Shown piece by piece: positions 6,757 to 15,103 of a stretch of DNA of 38,908 nt. Below the pieces are notes generated by a model. The model saw nothing but the letters and a program-made list of their open reading frames with translations. It ran no database searches and was not told the DNA's origin. Source of the DNA: Nitrososphaerota archaeon (GTDB lineage: Archaea; Thermoproteota; Nitrososphaeria; Conexivisphaerales; UBA164); the NCBI GenBank assembly GCA_023381255.1, contig JAMCTX010000007.1, positions 1 to 38,908 on the forward strand, written 5' to 3'. The stretch's first letter is position 1, and each line of letters opens with the position of its first letter. The position numbers and the translations under genes were made by a program.

Positions 6757-8708
6757 TTCTTTTTACCTGGACAAGCTGGATTTGGACAAAACACCCATCT
6801 CCCTCGTCGCATAAGGGGCCAACCGCAGGATTTACATGCGGTCTTTGTTGGGGTTATTAGCCCCCTTGCCGGCATGGGGGCAGAGGCGCCGCATTTTTCA
6901 CATCTTAAAAATCTTTTTCCATTAACTGATCTATGGAAGATTAAATCCCCAACGCCGCAAACAGGGCACTTTCCGAAATTGGCTATTTTTTCTCCCCTCA
7001 AATACAATTTAAAGTATTCAGAAAGTTCTTCACCTTCTCTGCGCTTCTGAATTTCTTCAAACAGCAAATTGATTGATTGCAACATTACTTTCTCAGGATC
7101 CATTGAACCGTCTTCTATTTTTTCTAAACTGATTTCGAGGTTGCGAGTCATCTCAACAGTAATTATTGGAGAATTTATAAAGAACCTAGTGACGCCATAA
7201 CCTAAATTTGTAAGCTGCATCCTCTGGCCGTCTACATAATTCCTCTTATAAAGCGTTCTTATTATTTCACTTCTGGTGGCCTTGGTGCCTATATTGTTTT
7301 TTTCCATCCATTCTAGTAATGAAGATGGATTGTATCTGGGCGGGGGCTTGGTATACTTGCTTGATATATTCACCTTGCTTATTATAGCTTTATCCCCTTC
7401 TTTGGTATCAGGCAGTTTCACTTCGCTTAATTCCTTAAAATGATAGACATTGACCCACCCTCGTGATATAATCTCCAGCCCTTCTGCAGTAAAGCGGACT
7501 CCTTCAACATTTACCCTGAGCATTTTTTTCCTAGCAACAACATCGTCCATAAAGCACGATATAAATCGCCTTGCAACAAGGTCATAGACGCTCCTTTCGT
7601 CCTGAGTTACGACCCTGCCTTCGCCTGTTGGATATATTGCAGGATGAGCCGAATCAGTCATCCTTCCTTCTGCTGGAATGCCCCTTCTTGTACTTCCTGC
7701 CTCCCTGTAACTAACCGCAAGCTTACCAAGAATTTTCTTATAATTTATACTTGCAGGCAATTTCTGGGATGACGTACGGGGATATGATATTGCAGCTTTT
7801 AGGTAAAGGCTTTCAAGAATAGAAAGCGTCTTCCATGGGCTCATTTTAAGTATTCTGTACGCTTCCTTCTGCACCTCAGCAAGATTAAAAGGTGGAGGAG
7901 GCGGTATCCTTTCAACATAACTTTTTGCCAATTCAACTGAACCGCTTTTTCCCTCAAGCTTTTTTATATTCACAGAATCGTTTTGAGAATATACTGTGGG
8001 ACCAGCCATGCTAATTTCCTCTCCATTGATGTTCACCTGCGCCACGGTCTGCCAGTATGGCCTGGGAACAAATGCATTTATATCAAACTCCCTTCTGTAA
8101 AGCTCAAGCAACGTCGGTCCCTGAACCCTGCCGGTGCTAAGGTTTGCATATCTTATGTGCCTTACTTCATCGCTCACCAGCCTTGAAAGATTTATTCCCC
8201 ATAGATAGTCTATATAGTGCCTTGTCCTCCCCGCTTCAGCCATATTCCATTTCTCCCGTTTAATCAGGGAACCAAAGCTCTGGCGCAGGTCTTCGCTGGT
8301 AAGCGTTGAAAATTTTGCCCTGTAAAGTTTTTTATCAATACTGCCACAGTATTTGACAATGTTATAGCCTATGGTTTCACCTTCAATATCGTAATCGCAG
8401 GCAATTATAATCTGCTCCGCATCCCTGAGCAGCCTCGTTGCAAGTTCTGCTATGCCTCCTGTATCTAAATATTTTTTATTTATGCTGCTCAGGGGTTCCC
8501 ACTCCAGGTCTGTTACGGGGTAAATGCGCCTGTTTTTTACATCACTATTTAACCCAAAAATATGTCCCCTTGCTGGAAGAATTGTTGCATCTTTATCTTC
8601 AAACCTTATCCTGTAAATCTTAACTCCACTTACATTAAATGCTTTATAATCACTATCCAATGCAATGGCAATTCTTTCTGCTGCATCCCTCTTTTCTGCT
8701 ATAATCAA
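6753..8708 (-). CDS. topA: DNA topoisomerase I (type IA, archaeal)
   Basis: Relaxes negative supercoils by cutting one strand. The protein shows a TOPRIM start (LIIAEKRDAAERIA), the metal motif ACDYDIEGETIGYN, LSTGRVQGPTL, the active-site Tyr in AAISYPRTSSQ, and two C-terminal zinc ribbons (CPVC...CEKC and CKSC...CPNPAC). There is no helicase domain, so it is not reverse gyrase. The open frame runs upstream through the tRNA-Val gene to 8816. The real start must lie after the tRNA, and the TTG at 8706-8708, 8 nt past the tRNA 3' end, gives (M)IIAEKRDAAERIA and 651 aa. Confidence 0.93.
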   Translation of the reverse strand: MIIAEKRDAAERIAIALDSDYKAFNVSGVKIYRIRFEDKDATILPARGHIFGLNSDVKNRRIYPVTDLEWEPLSSINKKYLDTGGIAELATRLLRDAEQIIIACDYDIEGETIGYNIVKYCGSIDKKLYRAKFSTLTSEDLRQSFGSLIKREKWNMAEAGRTRHYIDYLWGINLSRLVSDEVRHIRYANLSTGRVQGPTLLELYRREFDINAFVPRPYWQTVAQVNINGEEISMAGPTVYSQNDSVNIKKLEGKSGSVELAKSYVERIPPPPPFNLAEVQKEAYRILKMSPWKTLSILESLYLKAAISYPRTSSQKLPASINYKKILGKLAVSYREAGSTRRGIPAEGRMTDSAHPAIYPTGEGRVVTQDERSVYDLVARRFISCFMDDVVARKKMLRVNVEGVRFTAEGLEIISRGWVNVYHFKELSEVKLPDTKEGDKAIISKVNISSKYTKPPPRYNPSSLLEWMEKNNIGTKATRSEIIRTLYKRNYVDGQRMQLTNLGYGVTRFFINSPIITVEMTRNLEISLEKIEDGSMDPEKVMLQSINLLFEEIQKRREGEELSEYFKLYLRGEKIANFGKCPVCGVGDLIFHRSVNGKRFLRCEKCGASAPMPARGLITPTKTACKSCGWPLMRRGRWVFCPNPACPGKKK

Positions 8709-8716
8709 TACAGAAG

Positions 8717-8791
8717 TGGGCCGGGCCGGATTTGAACCGGCGACCCCCGCCATGTCAAGGCGATGTGCTGACCAAGCTACACCACCGGCCC
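8717..8791 (-). tRNA. tRNA-Val (anticodon GAC), no intron
   Basis: The acceptor stem GGGCCGG pairs with CCGGCCC, followed by discriminator A at 8717. The anticodon loop is UUGACAU with stem UCGCC/GGCGG, and the T arm contains GGUUCAAAUCC. CCA is not encoded (the next bases are CTT). The gene lies 8 nt after the L40e stop and 8 nt before the topA start, so it seems to be cut out of a shared transcript. Confidence 0.96.
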
Positions 8792-8799
8792 TATAGGAT

Positions 8800-8967
8800 T
8801 TACTTCTTTGCACCAAGTTCCCTGTTCTTTAATCTAAGGGCATGACTACCACATTTTCTGCACTTTACTGCGTCAATGGGGTTCTTGGCTCCACACTTCA
8901 TGCATATTTTGAACATCAATCGCCTTTGAACGGCTATCTGACGCTTAACTGGGTCTGCTATTGGCAT
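8800..8967 (-). CDS. rpl40e: Ribosomal protein L40e (eL40), 55 aa
   Basis: Small zinc-ribbon ribosomal protein. Reading from the ATG at 8967 it begins [19 protein letters not shown], has the Cys pairs C22-x2-C25 and C36-x2-C39 ([18 protein letters not shown]), and ends [11 protein letters not shown]. Length and sequence match L40e. A TATA box at 8990-8997 is 23-30 nt upstream, so this is the head of the L40e-tRNA-Val-topA transcript. Confidence 0.96.
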   Translation of the reverse strand: MPIADPVKRQIAVQRRLMFKICMKCGAKNPIDAVKCRKCGSHALRLKNRELGAKK

Positions 8968-8989
8968 ATTTACGCTTGCCTGTGCCTCA

Positions 8990-8997
8990 TTTATAAA
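8990..8997 (-). promoter_or_regulatory. TATA box for the L40e-tRNA-Val-topA cluster
   Basis: TTTATAAA, centred about 26 nt before the L40e ATG, as for a leaderless archaeal transcript. No other clear TATA box separates L40e, the tRNA and topA. Confidence 0.65.
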
Positions 8998-9086
8998 CTT
9001 TACAAAAAATATTAGCTGTTGGTCAAAATTGGCTGGTTAGTGCTCGATCACATATTTATATCTGCGCAATTATAGGTTGAACCGGC

Positions 9087-10148
9087 TTGCTGTACATAGT
9101 GCTTACCACTGGCGCATGTAATCTCAACTGCAGCTACTGTGGCGGATCGTTTGACCAAATGGTGGTGCCCTGGAAACCCAAGTACGACCTAAATAAATTA
9201 AAGAAAATTATCGAACGCGATAATGAAGCTACAGTGATTTTCTATGGCGGGGAGCCGCTAGTTAATTATAAATACATAATTGAAGTAATGGATTCGGTTA
9301 AAGCAGCTAGGTGGGGCATTCAAACAAATGGCACGTTGACATACAAGATTCCTGAGGCGTACTGGAAAATGATGGATGTTGTTTTGATATCAATTGATGG
9401 CAGGAAGCAGGTAACTGACAGGGCCAGAGGTCCCGGGGTATATGACGCAGCACTAAAGTCATTAAGTTACCTTAAAAAAATGGGGGCAAAAAGGATAATA
9501 GCCAGGATGGCGGCCACTGAAAATACTGATATTTATACTGATGCCATGCATCTGGTGAATCTTGGGTTTGACCTTGTGCACTGGCAGCTCAATGTAATAT
9601 GGAGTGAACGCTGGAATTTTGTCAAGTGGGCCAACGAATCTTACAAGCCGGGGATATCAAGACTTGTCAATGAATTTATGGAAGAAAGCAAGAGTGGAAA
9701 AGTTATCGGTCTGGTGCCTATATTGGGTGTGCTAAGCGCTTATCTGTATAAACCGTTCGAGGGCGTTCCATGCGGCGCAGGATATAATGCTGTTGCAATA
9801 TCCACGGATGGAAGAATACTGTCATGCCCAATTGCTGTATCCGAAAAATGGGCCAATATTGGCAATGTTGAATGGGGGTTTAAAACAATGGTTCCAACTA
9901 TCTCTTCCATGTGCAGTGGTTGCGATGTTTTACCATACTGTGGAGGGAGGTGCCTTTACTCCATTAACGAGGGGTTAGATTACTGGGGAAGGCAGGGAGT
10001 AATGGAAGTTGATGAGGTAACTAAATTTACGGTTCACGAAATAATAAAAATTGGTCCTGCAATAAAGAAACTTATTGATGCGGGAACAATAAAGGGGGAA
10101 CAGATATTTTATGACCCGCTTCTTGATTCAACCGAAGTTATACCCTAG
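9087..10148 (+). CDS. Radical SAM / SPASM peptide-modifying-type enzyme (AF1577-like)
   Basis: The radical SAM cluster motif CNLNCSYC is at residues 11-18, followed by FYGGEPL. The C-terminal SPASM-type region has CGAGYNAVAISTDGRILSCP and then CSGCDVLPYCGGRC, which should bind one or two extra Fe-S clusters. Such proteins usually modify a peptide or protein by radical chemistry. The short N-terminus and overall pattern resemble the AF1577 family of putative peptide-modifying enzymes. The start is a TTG at 9087 with TATTTATA about 30 nt upstream. No obvious precursor peptide lies next to it on the same strand, so the substrate is unknown. Confidence 0.85.
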   Translation: MLYIVLTTGACNLNCSYCGGSFDQMVVPWKPKYDLNKLKKIIERDNEATVIFYGGEPLVNYKYIIEVMDSVKAARWGIQTNGTLTYKIPEAYWKMMDVVLISIDGRKQVTDRARGPGVYDAALKSLSYLKKMGAKRIIARMAATENTDIYTDAMHLVNLGFDLVHWQLNVIWSERWNFVKWANESYKPGISRLVNEFMEESKSGKVIGLVPILGVLSAYLYKPFEGVPCGAGYNAVAISTDGRILSCPIAVSEKWANIGNVEWGFKTMVPTISSMCSGCDVLPYCGGRCLYSINEGLDYWGRQGVMEVDEVTKFTVHEIIKIGPAIKKLIDAGTIKGEQIFYDPLLDSTEVIP

Positions 10149-10243
10149 AACGCATTGGTCGTTATTTTCTGTAAATTAATTATCCAAAAAAACGAATGCC
10201 GCTTAACATATAAGCCGATTAAATGGATTCACGATTGTTGGGT

Positions 10244-10483
10244 TTAATATGGGCCCTTGTCTCCCGCGCAGTGAACTACCCCTCTGTATCTTCTAATAAA
10301 AGACTGGCACTGATAACACACTATAAATGGCACCTGTTCTTTTGCAACCGGGCAGTCAACGTACTCTTTTTTCATAGATGATAGTAACTTTCCGCTCACT
10401 CCCCTTAAGCTGTCAATCTTATCCTTGGGAATCTTCAGCGCCTTTGGGGCCATTTTTATTTCAACATCATATTTTTTATCCAT
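10244..10483 (-). CDS. Small four-Cys protein in the Cdv cluster, 79 aa
   Basis: I do not recognise the family. Cys44, Cys56, Cys59 and Cys72 (CPVAKEQVPFIVCYQC...HC) suggest one zinc site. The N-terminal 40 residues are Lys-rich, and the tail is CAGDKGPY. The ATG lies 14 nt after the stop of CdvC on the same strand, so it is probably the last gene of the cell-division operon. Its 3' end faces the radical SAM gene across 95 bp. Confidence 0.75.
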   Translation of the reverse strand: MDKKYDVEIKMAPKALKIPKDKIDSLRGVSGKLLSSMKKEYVDCPVAKEQVPFIVCYQCQSFIRRYRGVVHCAGDKGPY

Positions 10484-10497
10484 ATTGTGTAACCACC

Positions 10498-11667
10498 CTA
10501 AAGTGCCTTAAAGCTTTCGCTCCACTTGATATATGTTTTTAACATTTCTGGGCTGACGCTTGGCCTTCTTTGCTTTACAACATTCTTGAAGTCCTCGATG
10601 GTTATTTGCCTGGGCTTTGAACCCAAATTTAATGCGTCCCCAGAATCAAACAGCTCCCTTACAACATTTAGCTGCACCGATTGTGCGATGTCTTTTATGT
10701 CGCTTCCAGTGTACCCTTCGGTTAATTTGGCAAGAGCCTCAAGCTTGACGCTTGGGTCAAGCATTAAGGGCTGCGTATATAGCTCAAACATGTTTTTCCT
10801 TGCTGGTTCATTTGGCAGATTTACAAATATTCTCTTTTCGAATCTCCGTAAAAATGCGGGGTCAAGCGACCACGGTTTATTTGTTGCTGCTAAAATATAT
10901 ATGGGAACCTTTTTGCCCTTTTCCGTTATGCCGTCAGTTTCCTTTAAAAACTGGTTTCTGACCCTTATTTCTCCACCCACTTCCTGAGACCTTGTGCCAA
11001 ACAGTGAATCGACTTCATCTATGAATATTATCACAGCCTTATTTTCTTGCTGGGCTATTTCGCGCGCCTGCTGGAATAGTTTCATGACGTTTTTTTCTGC
11101 TTCCCCCAGCCATTTGCTCATAATGCTTGCAGCATCTACGGATAAAAATACCGCATCAATCTCCGCTGCAGTTGCTGCAGCCAGCATGGTTTTTCCACAT
11201 CCAGGTGGCCCATAGAACAAAATTCCTCGCGGCCATCCAAGGGGAAAAAGGTCCGGCCTCTTATTTGGAAAGATTATAGCTTCTTCAAGTGCTCTTTTCG
11301 CTTCGCTTAACCCGATTACCTGATCAAATTTAACGTCCGGCTTTTCCTTTAAGACCAGGTCGTCAAAATTTGCCCTTAGTGTTTCCACCCTCCCTTCACC
11401 GTCCTTGGGCTCCACACCCGCTTCCTCCCCTATTCCTCTCGCTCTTTGTATAGCCTTTATCCTTTCCCTGTATGCAATTGCGCGCTGTGTATAAATCTGG
11501 TTTAACTTGTAATCTGGATATAGGTTTATCAGTTTCATTAGCGTTTCTATGGACTTCTGGTACATCATTATTGCCTGAGGGTAACTTCCCTGGCTGTCCA
11601 ACCTTATTGCTTCGTTTGCATATTTTATTGCGATGGATTCTAACTCTCCTGCCGCCTGGTAACTCAT
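10498..11667 (-). CDS. cdvC: CdvC: Vps4-like AAA ATPase with MIT domain
   Basis: Remodels ESCRT-III polymers during archaeal cell division. Residues 1-75 form a three-helix MIT domain (AIKYANEAIRL...YPQAIMMYQKSIETLMKLI). The AAA module follows, with Walker A GPPGCGKT, Walker B IIFIDEVDSLF, the sensor AATNKPWSLD and arginine-finger region FLRRFEKRIFV. The C-terminal PSVSPEMLKTYIKWSESF resembles the Vps4 C-terminal helix. Length is 389 aa. The start ATG is 2 nt from the stop of the upstream ESCRT-III gene. Confidence 0.96.
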   Translation of the reverse strand: MSYQAAGELESIAIKYANEAIRLDSQGSYPQAIMMYQKSIETLMKLINLYPDYKLNQIYTQRAIAYRERIKAIQRARGIGEEAGVEPKDGEGRVETLRANFDDLVLKEKPDVKFDQVIGLSEAKRALEEAIIFPNKRPDLFPLGWPRGILFYGPPGCGKTMLAAATAAEIDAVFLSVDAASIMSKWLGEAEKNVMKLFQQAREIAQQENKAVIIFIDEVDSLFGTRSQEVGGEIRVRNQFLKETDGITEKGKKVPIYILAATNKPWSLDPAFLRRFEKRIFVNLPNEPARKNMFELYTQPLMLDPSVKLEALAKLTEGYTGSDIKDIAQSVQLNVVRELFDSGDALNLGSKPRQITIEDFKNVVKQRRPSVSPEMLKTYIKWSESFKAL

Positions 11668-11669
11668 GA

Positions 11670-12257
11670 TTAAGCAACCTCTGCAACCAGCTGACCGTCT
11701 TTAGCTGCCTGTAAAATTATTTCTTTTACTCCTGTATCTACATCTGTTTCTCCCAGCGTAAAGTCTATGGCATTATTGAGCACATTCTCCGCATCTTCGT
11801 CTAACATTGGAATTGATATTCCAGCTGTCGATATAGATACGGTGCCCATTTCCTGCATCGCTTCATTTAACTGACCTATCAGCAGACCATAAGTGTCAGA
11901 AATTCCCGCCAAATATGGCTTTAGCTTATTCAGTGATGTTGATGCTTCCTGCAATGCCATTATAAGAGATTTAAATTCTATCAAGCTCTCCAGCCTTAGG
12001 GAAAGCTTCAATAAAAGCAAATCGATTCGGCCTACGAGGAGTGAAACCCGGGCCAGTACCACATATTCATTTGCAAGGATCTTTGCCTCATCTTTATTGC
12101 GGTTCATTGTTGATAGTTTTCCCTCCATTATCTGCATTTTGGATTTTATCCTGAGATCCAGATTAGCTAGGTTATAGCGGTATAAGGTAAGTTCCCTTAG
12201 GGCTTTCTTAAGCTCGTCCCCCTTCTTTTTCCTAAACGGACTAAAAATAAATTTCAA
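11670..12257 (-). CDS. cdvB2: ESCRT-III (CdvB paralog), 195 aa
   Basis: An Snf7-type helical protein with a basic N-terminus (FSPFRKKKGDELKKAL), long amphipathic helices through residue ~120, and a C-terminal acidic stretch with MLDEDAENVLNNAID. It lacks an obvious winged helix. It begins with a TTG at 12257 with GAGGTG 6-11 nt upstream. It lies between CdvB and CdvC and is likely a second polymer subunit of the division ring, as CdvB1/B2 are in other archaea. The paralog name is tentative. Confidence 0.85.
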   Translation of the reverse strand: MKFIFSPFRKKKGDELKKALRELTLYRYNLANLDLRIKSKMQIMEGKLSTMNRNKDEAKILANEYVVLARVSLLVGRIDLLLLKLSLRLESLIEFKSLIMALQEASTSLNKLKPYLAGISDTYGLLIGQLNEAMQEMGTVSISTAGISIPMLDEDAENVLNNAIDFTLGETDVDTGVKEIILQAAKDGQLVAEVA

Positions 12258-12342
12258 TTATATACACCTCTTCGCATTTGACCAATTTATTAATCAAAGT
12301 CAAAAAAAATTAACAAAAAGAAAAAATTATATTAGCGCACGC

Positions 12343-12993
12343 CTAGATTTGGTGTTTTTCCCCTTCTGAAATTCCCAGCGTTCCAAGATCTGGAAGTTTT
12401 TCCTTCATTCTTGCTTCGGCCAAAGTGCTTGCCTCTGCCAGTATCTTTTCTGCATCTTCATTTGCACTTTCAAAGTTTAGTGTTGTTCCACTCATTTGCC
12501 CTGCATCTACCAGTATGCTGCTGAGCATTGATGATATTTCTGATATCTCACCTTCTGCCGCTGGCATTACTTGCGTTAACCCGGTTTTTACGCTTCTTAT
12601 TACCGACATTGCCGGTGCCAGTGTCACAACTACATCTCCCAAGTCCGTTACTGTGGAAAGTCTTGTTACTATCTGTTCAAGCGCAAGCCTTGCCTGGCTT
12701 ATCATTTTATACATCTTCCTTATTTCTGCCAGCTCATTTGCATATACTGTAGCGTGGTCTGTATCATGCTTCTGAAGGTAATTTACAATTTTTGAAAATG
12801 TTGCGTTATCCTTCTCCTTTAGCTTGTTTGCTGTATTATCCAGCTTGGTTATCTGCATCTGCAGCTGCCTCGTAGCTTGTTCAATTCTTGGCTTCAGTGG
12901 CCCTTCTGGCCTTACGGCTCCCTTGATCCTTTCCCCTACACCTTCTCCCTGTGGCGAACTCCATCTTTTAGCAAAATCGCTCATTGTACCCAT
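12343..12993 (-). CDS. cdvB: CdvB: ESCRT-III homolog, 216 aa
   Basis: Snf7 domain: MGTMSDFAKRWSSPQGEGVGERIKG, then PLKPRIEQATRQLQMQITKLDNTANKLKEKD, typical of CdvB proteins. Alpha-helical regions follow to about residue 185. The C-terminal tail (KEKLPDLGTLGISEGEK) has a Pro/Leu-rich segment that may be an MIT-binding motif for CdvC. The start was taken at the ATG at 12993; the frame stays open to 13059 but the extra 22 residues are Cys-rich and unlike the family. CdvA is not in this window. Confidence 0.92.
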   Translation of the reverse strand: MGTMSDFAKRWSSPQGEGVGERIKGAVRPEGPLKPRIEQATRQLQMQITKLDNTANKLKEKDNATFSKIVNYLQKHDTDHATVYANELAEIRKMYKMISQARLALEQIVTRLSTVTDLGDVVVTLAPAMSVIRSVKTGLTQVMPAAEGEISEISSMLSSILVDAGQMSGTTLNFESANEDAEKILAEASTLAEARMKEKLPDLGTLGISEGEKHQI

Positions 12994-13138
12994 AGTATCT
13001 TGGATTTTAATTTTACCATTTTGTAACTTGGTTGATATGTAACCGCAGTAACAGCACATGCCAGTGACATATTTTTGAGATAAAGGTCAAAAATAGTTGT
13101 CATATTGAATTATAGCGTTATGTTATAATAGATTTTAT

Positions 13139-14338
13139 ATGTCAGAGTTAATCAAAATGGTAGGGAAGCTTAAGGAGCTTGGCCTCACGGAGTACGAGGC
13201 CAGGGTTTATCTTACGCTTATAACTAAGGGTTCGCTACAGGGCGGTGAACTTGCGCTTAATTCCGGGGTGCCTAGGACGAAAGTCTATGAATCTGTAAGG
13301 GGATTAATCAAAAAAAAGCTTGTTGAAGCTTATGGCAGGCCAAGGAAGTTCTCTGCTGTGTCCAGCCCAGAACCGTTTGAAATCATTATAGAACAGGAAG
13401 AAAGAAAGTTCAGGGAGCTAAAATCACTTATAGGTGAATTAAGGTCCATGAGCCAGAAAACTGGCGTCAGTTCCGTAAAGGGATCATTCCAAATTATAAA
13501 CGGTGGAGGCATTGAAAGCGTGGTTAACGACATGATAAGCAAAACCCGGGATAAAATAACATTTATTGTTAATTCCAATACCTTTGGAATAATAAAAAAA
13601 TATGAGCGGCAGTTGATGTCGATGAGACTTTCTGAAGTGAAGGTCAATGCGATTGTTTCTCCTAAGGACAGTGAACTGGTAAATGATGCGTCAACTTCTC
13701 TTTTACCCATGCTTGTAGGCAATACCATCGATGGTCGTAGCGCAATTGTCAGCGACGACAGGTACTTGCTCCTTATAAACGAAGACAGCGGGACGGGGGT
13801 GCTTGTAATGCTGCCCCAGCTTATAGGCCTTATTGACAAGTATGTTGTTGATCCCCTGATTTCAAGTTCGATTGATATAAAAAGCTACATAAGGCTGATA
13901 AACACCGGGTCTGCGGAGGAGTTTTTCAATTTAAAAAACGACAAAAGCATTTTCGAAATTCTTTCGCAGGCCGCGTTTGAGAGGTTGCCTGAAGATGTGC
14001 TTTGGCAAATTGGAGATGAAATGGTTGATATTTTTAAAACAAGAGTGCCCGCTCAGTTCGTTACATCTGAATTTAACTTGGCCATACCCGTTTTTATCGA
14101 GTTGATTTCTTCAGATATAAAGGACGGCACTGTAAAATATGATGAACTAACAAAGATAATTAACATAGAATATGCAGGCAAGGAGGGCAACCTACCAGTT
14201 TCGCCGTGGCTTTTGATGTTAAAGGGATATCTTAAATCAATAGGGCGGGACCTTCAGGTGGTTGGCCGCTTTCAAGTAGAGGACAAAACTATAATTCAAA
14301 TCAGGCTGCCGTGGGAATTCCAGACAATAACGTTGTAA
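13139..14338 (+). CDS. TrmB-like transcriptional regulator, 399 aa
   Basis: The N-terminal winged helix spans about residues 8-75 (LKELGLTEYEARVYLTLITKG...SGVPRTKVYESVRGLIKKKLV), the classic TrmB arrangement. A short coiled coil (EREFRELKSL region) and a ~200-residue domain with Asp-rich strands follow. The far C-terminus is an extra domain I do not recognise. It is divergent from cdvB, and TTATAATAG is about 15-20 nt before the ATG. It may regulate itself or the neighbouring division genes; that is inference from position. Confidence 0.87.
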   Translation: MSELIKMVGKLKELGLTEYEARVYLTLITKGSLQGGELALNSGVPRTKVYESVRGLIKKKLVEAYGRPRKFSAVSSPEPFEIIIEQEERKFRELKSLIGELRSMSQKTGVSSVKGSFQIINGGGIESVVNDMISKTRDKITFIVNSNTFGIIKKYERQLMSMRLSEVKVNAIVSPKDSELVNDASTSLLPMLVGNTIDGRSAIVSDDRYLLLINEDSGTGVLVMLPQLIGLIDKYVVDPLISSSIDIKSYIRLINTGSAEEFFNLKNDKSIFEILSQAAFERLPEDVLWQIGDEMVDIFKTRVPAQFVTSEFNLAIPVFIELISSDIKDGTVKYDELTKIINIEYAGKEGNLPVSPWLLMLKGYLKSIGRDLQVVGRFQVEDKTIIQIRLPWEFQTITL

Positions 14339-14528
14339 ATCCAAACTCAACCGTTGGCTGTCTAATTGCAGGATGCATCCGTATATTGTTAGTTTCATTA
14401 CAAGTTCGCAAATCTTGATAAGACATCATATTGATAGGTTCTGTTGCCCCCCGAAACAAAAATAAGCGTTTAGTAAAACGCTATATCAAAGGAAGGTTTA
14501 GAAAATCCTTATGCCGAGCAAGAAACTT
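14339..14528. other. Intergenic stretch with no recognised gene
   Basis: 190 bp between the convergent TrmB-like and EF-1beta genes. I see no tRNA and no plausible reading frame. Confidence 0.4.
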
Positions 14529-14792
14529 TCACAGTTTTGTCCTGGCATTACTTACGCCTATAACTTCCATTTCGCTTATCAATTTATTTGTAAGTAGTGC
14601 CTGTTCTAGCGGGTCTGTCCCACCTTCAGCATCATCAAGCTCAAAGTCCGCTATAATGGCATTAAGCCCAAATGCAATTGGTTCAACCTGATATTTTATT
14701 AGCTTGAATCCGCTTATGCTGTTTAATATAACATCCGGTTTGGTTGCTATGTCTTTGGGTAAAATCTTGACTCGCGCTATAACCTTTGCCAT
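14529..14792 (-). CDS. ef1b: Elongation factor 1-beta (aEF1B)
   Basis: GDP/GTP exchange factor for EF-1alpha. At 87 aa it is the usual archaeal length. It begins MAKVIARVKILPKD and carries PIAFGLNAIIADFELDDAEGGTDPLEQAL, the conserved core. It follows a zinc-ribbon gene by 11 nt, a standard archaeal pairing. Confidence 0.95.
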   Translation of the reverse strand: MAKVIARVKILPKDIATKPDVILNSISGFKLIKYQVEPIAFGLNAIIADFELDDAEGGTDPLEQALLTNKLISEMEVIGVSNARTKL

Positions 14793-14803
14793 TTTATATC
14801 ACC

Positions 14804-14983
14804 TTACGGGCCCTCAAAACCGCAGTTGTCACATTTATAAGATCTCGAGAACACCCGGCATTTATCACATCTCCAGATCAATACCTTGCCACAGTCTGGA
14901 CAGTAAAATTTTGTATAACGCTCATTAGGGGATATTGGCTTATGACAGCTGGTGCATACAGGCAGATTTAGATTTGCTGGCAT
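14804..14983 (-). CDS. Zinc-ribbon translation-associated protein (COG2888-like), 59 aa
   Basis: Reading from the ATG at 14983 the protein contains four Cys pairs or near-pairs: CTSC, CPDC, CDKC and CDNCGFEGP. This matches small archaeal Zn-ribbon proteins found just upstream of EF-1beta and thought to bind RNA. GGGGAGATAAGGT lies just before the ATG, and TTTTTATATTCC is 25-31 nt upstream. Known function is limited to the genomic link with translation. Confidence 0.9.
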   Translation of the reverse strand: MPANLNLPVCTSCHKPISPNERYTKFYCPDCGKVLIWRCDKCRVFSRSYKCDNCGFEGP

Positions 14984-15103
14984 TACCTTATCTCCCCAAT
15001 GTGGAATATAAAAACATTATTAGTTATATTAAAGCCGCTTGAATAGTATAATTGTTGGTATCACCAAAACGATTTTAATGGTGGGTGATTCTGTTTGACC
15101 TAT

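Noticed and set aside
8709-8816. Upstream extension of topoisomerase I to 8816
   Set aside because: The extra 36 codons are the tRNA-Val gene read in frame, so the longer start is not real.
12994-13059. N-terminal CCYCGY extension of CdvB as a zinc site
   Set aside because: It lies in the AT-rich promoter region, CdvB proteins start at MSDFAKRW-like sequence, and a leaderless start fits 12993.
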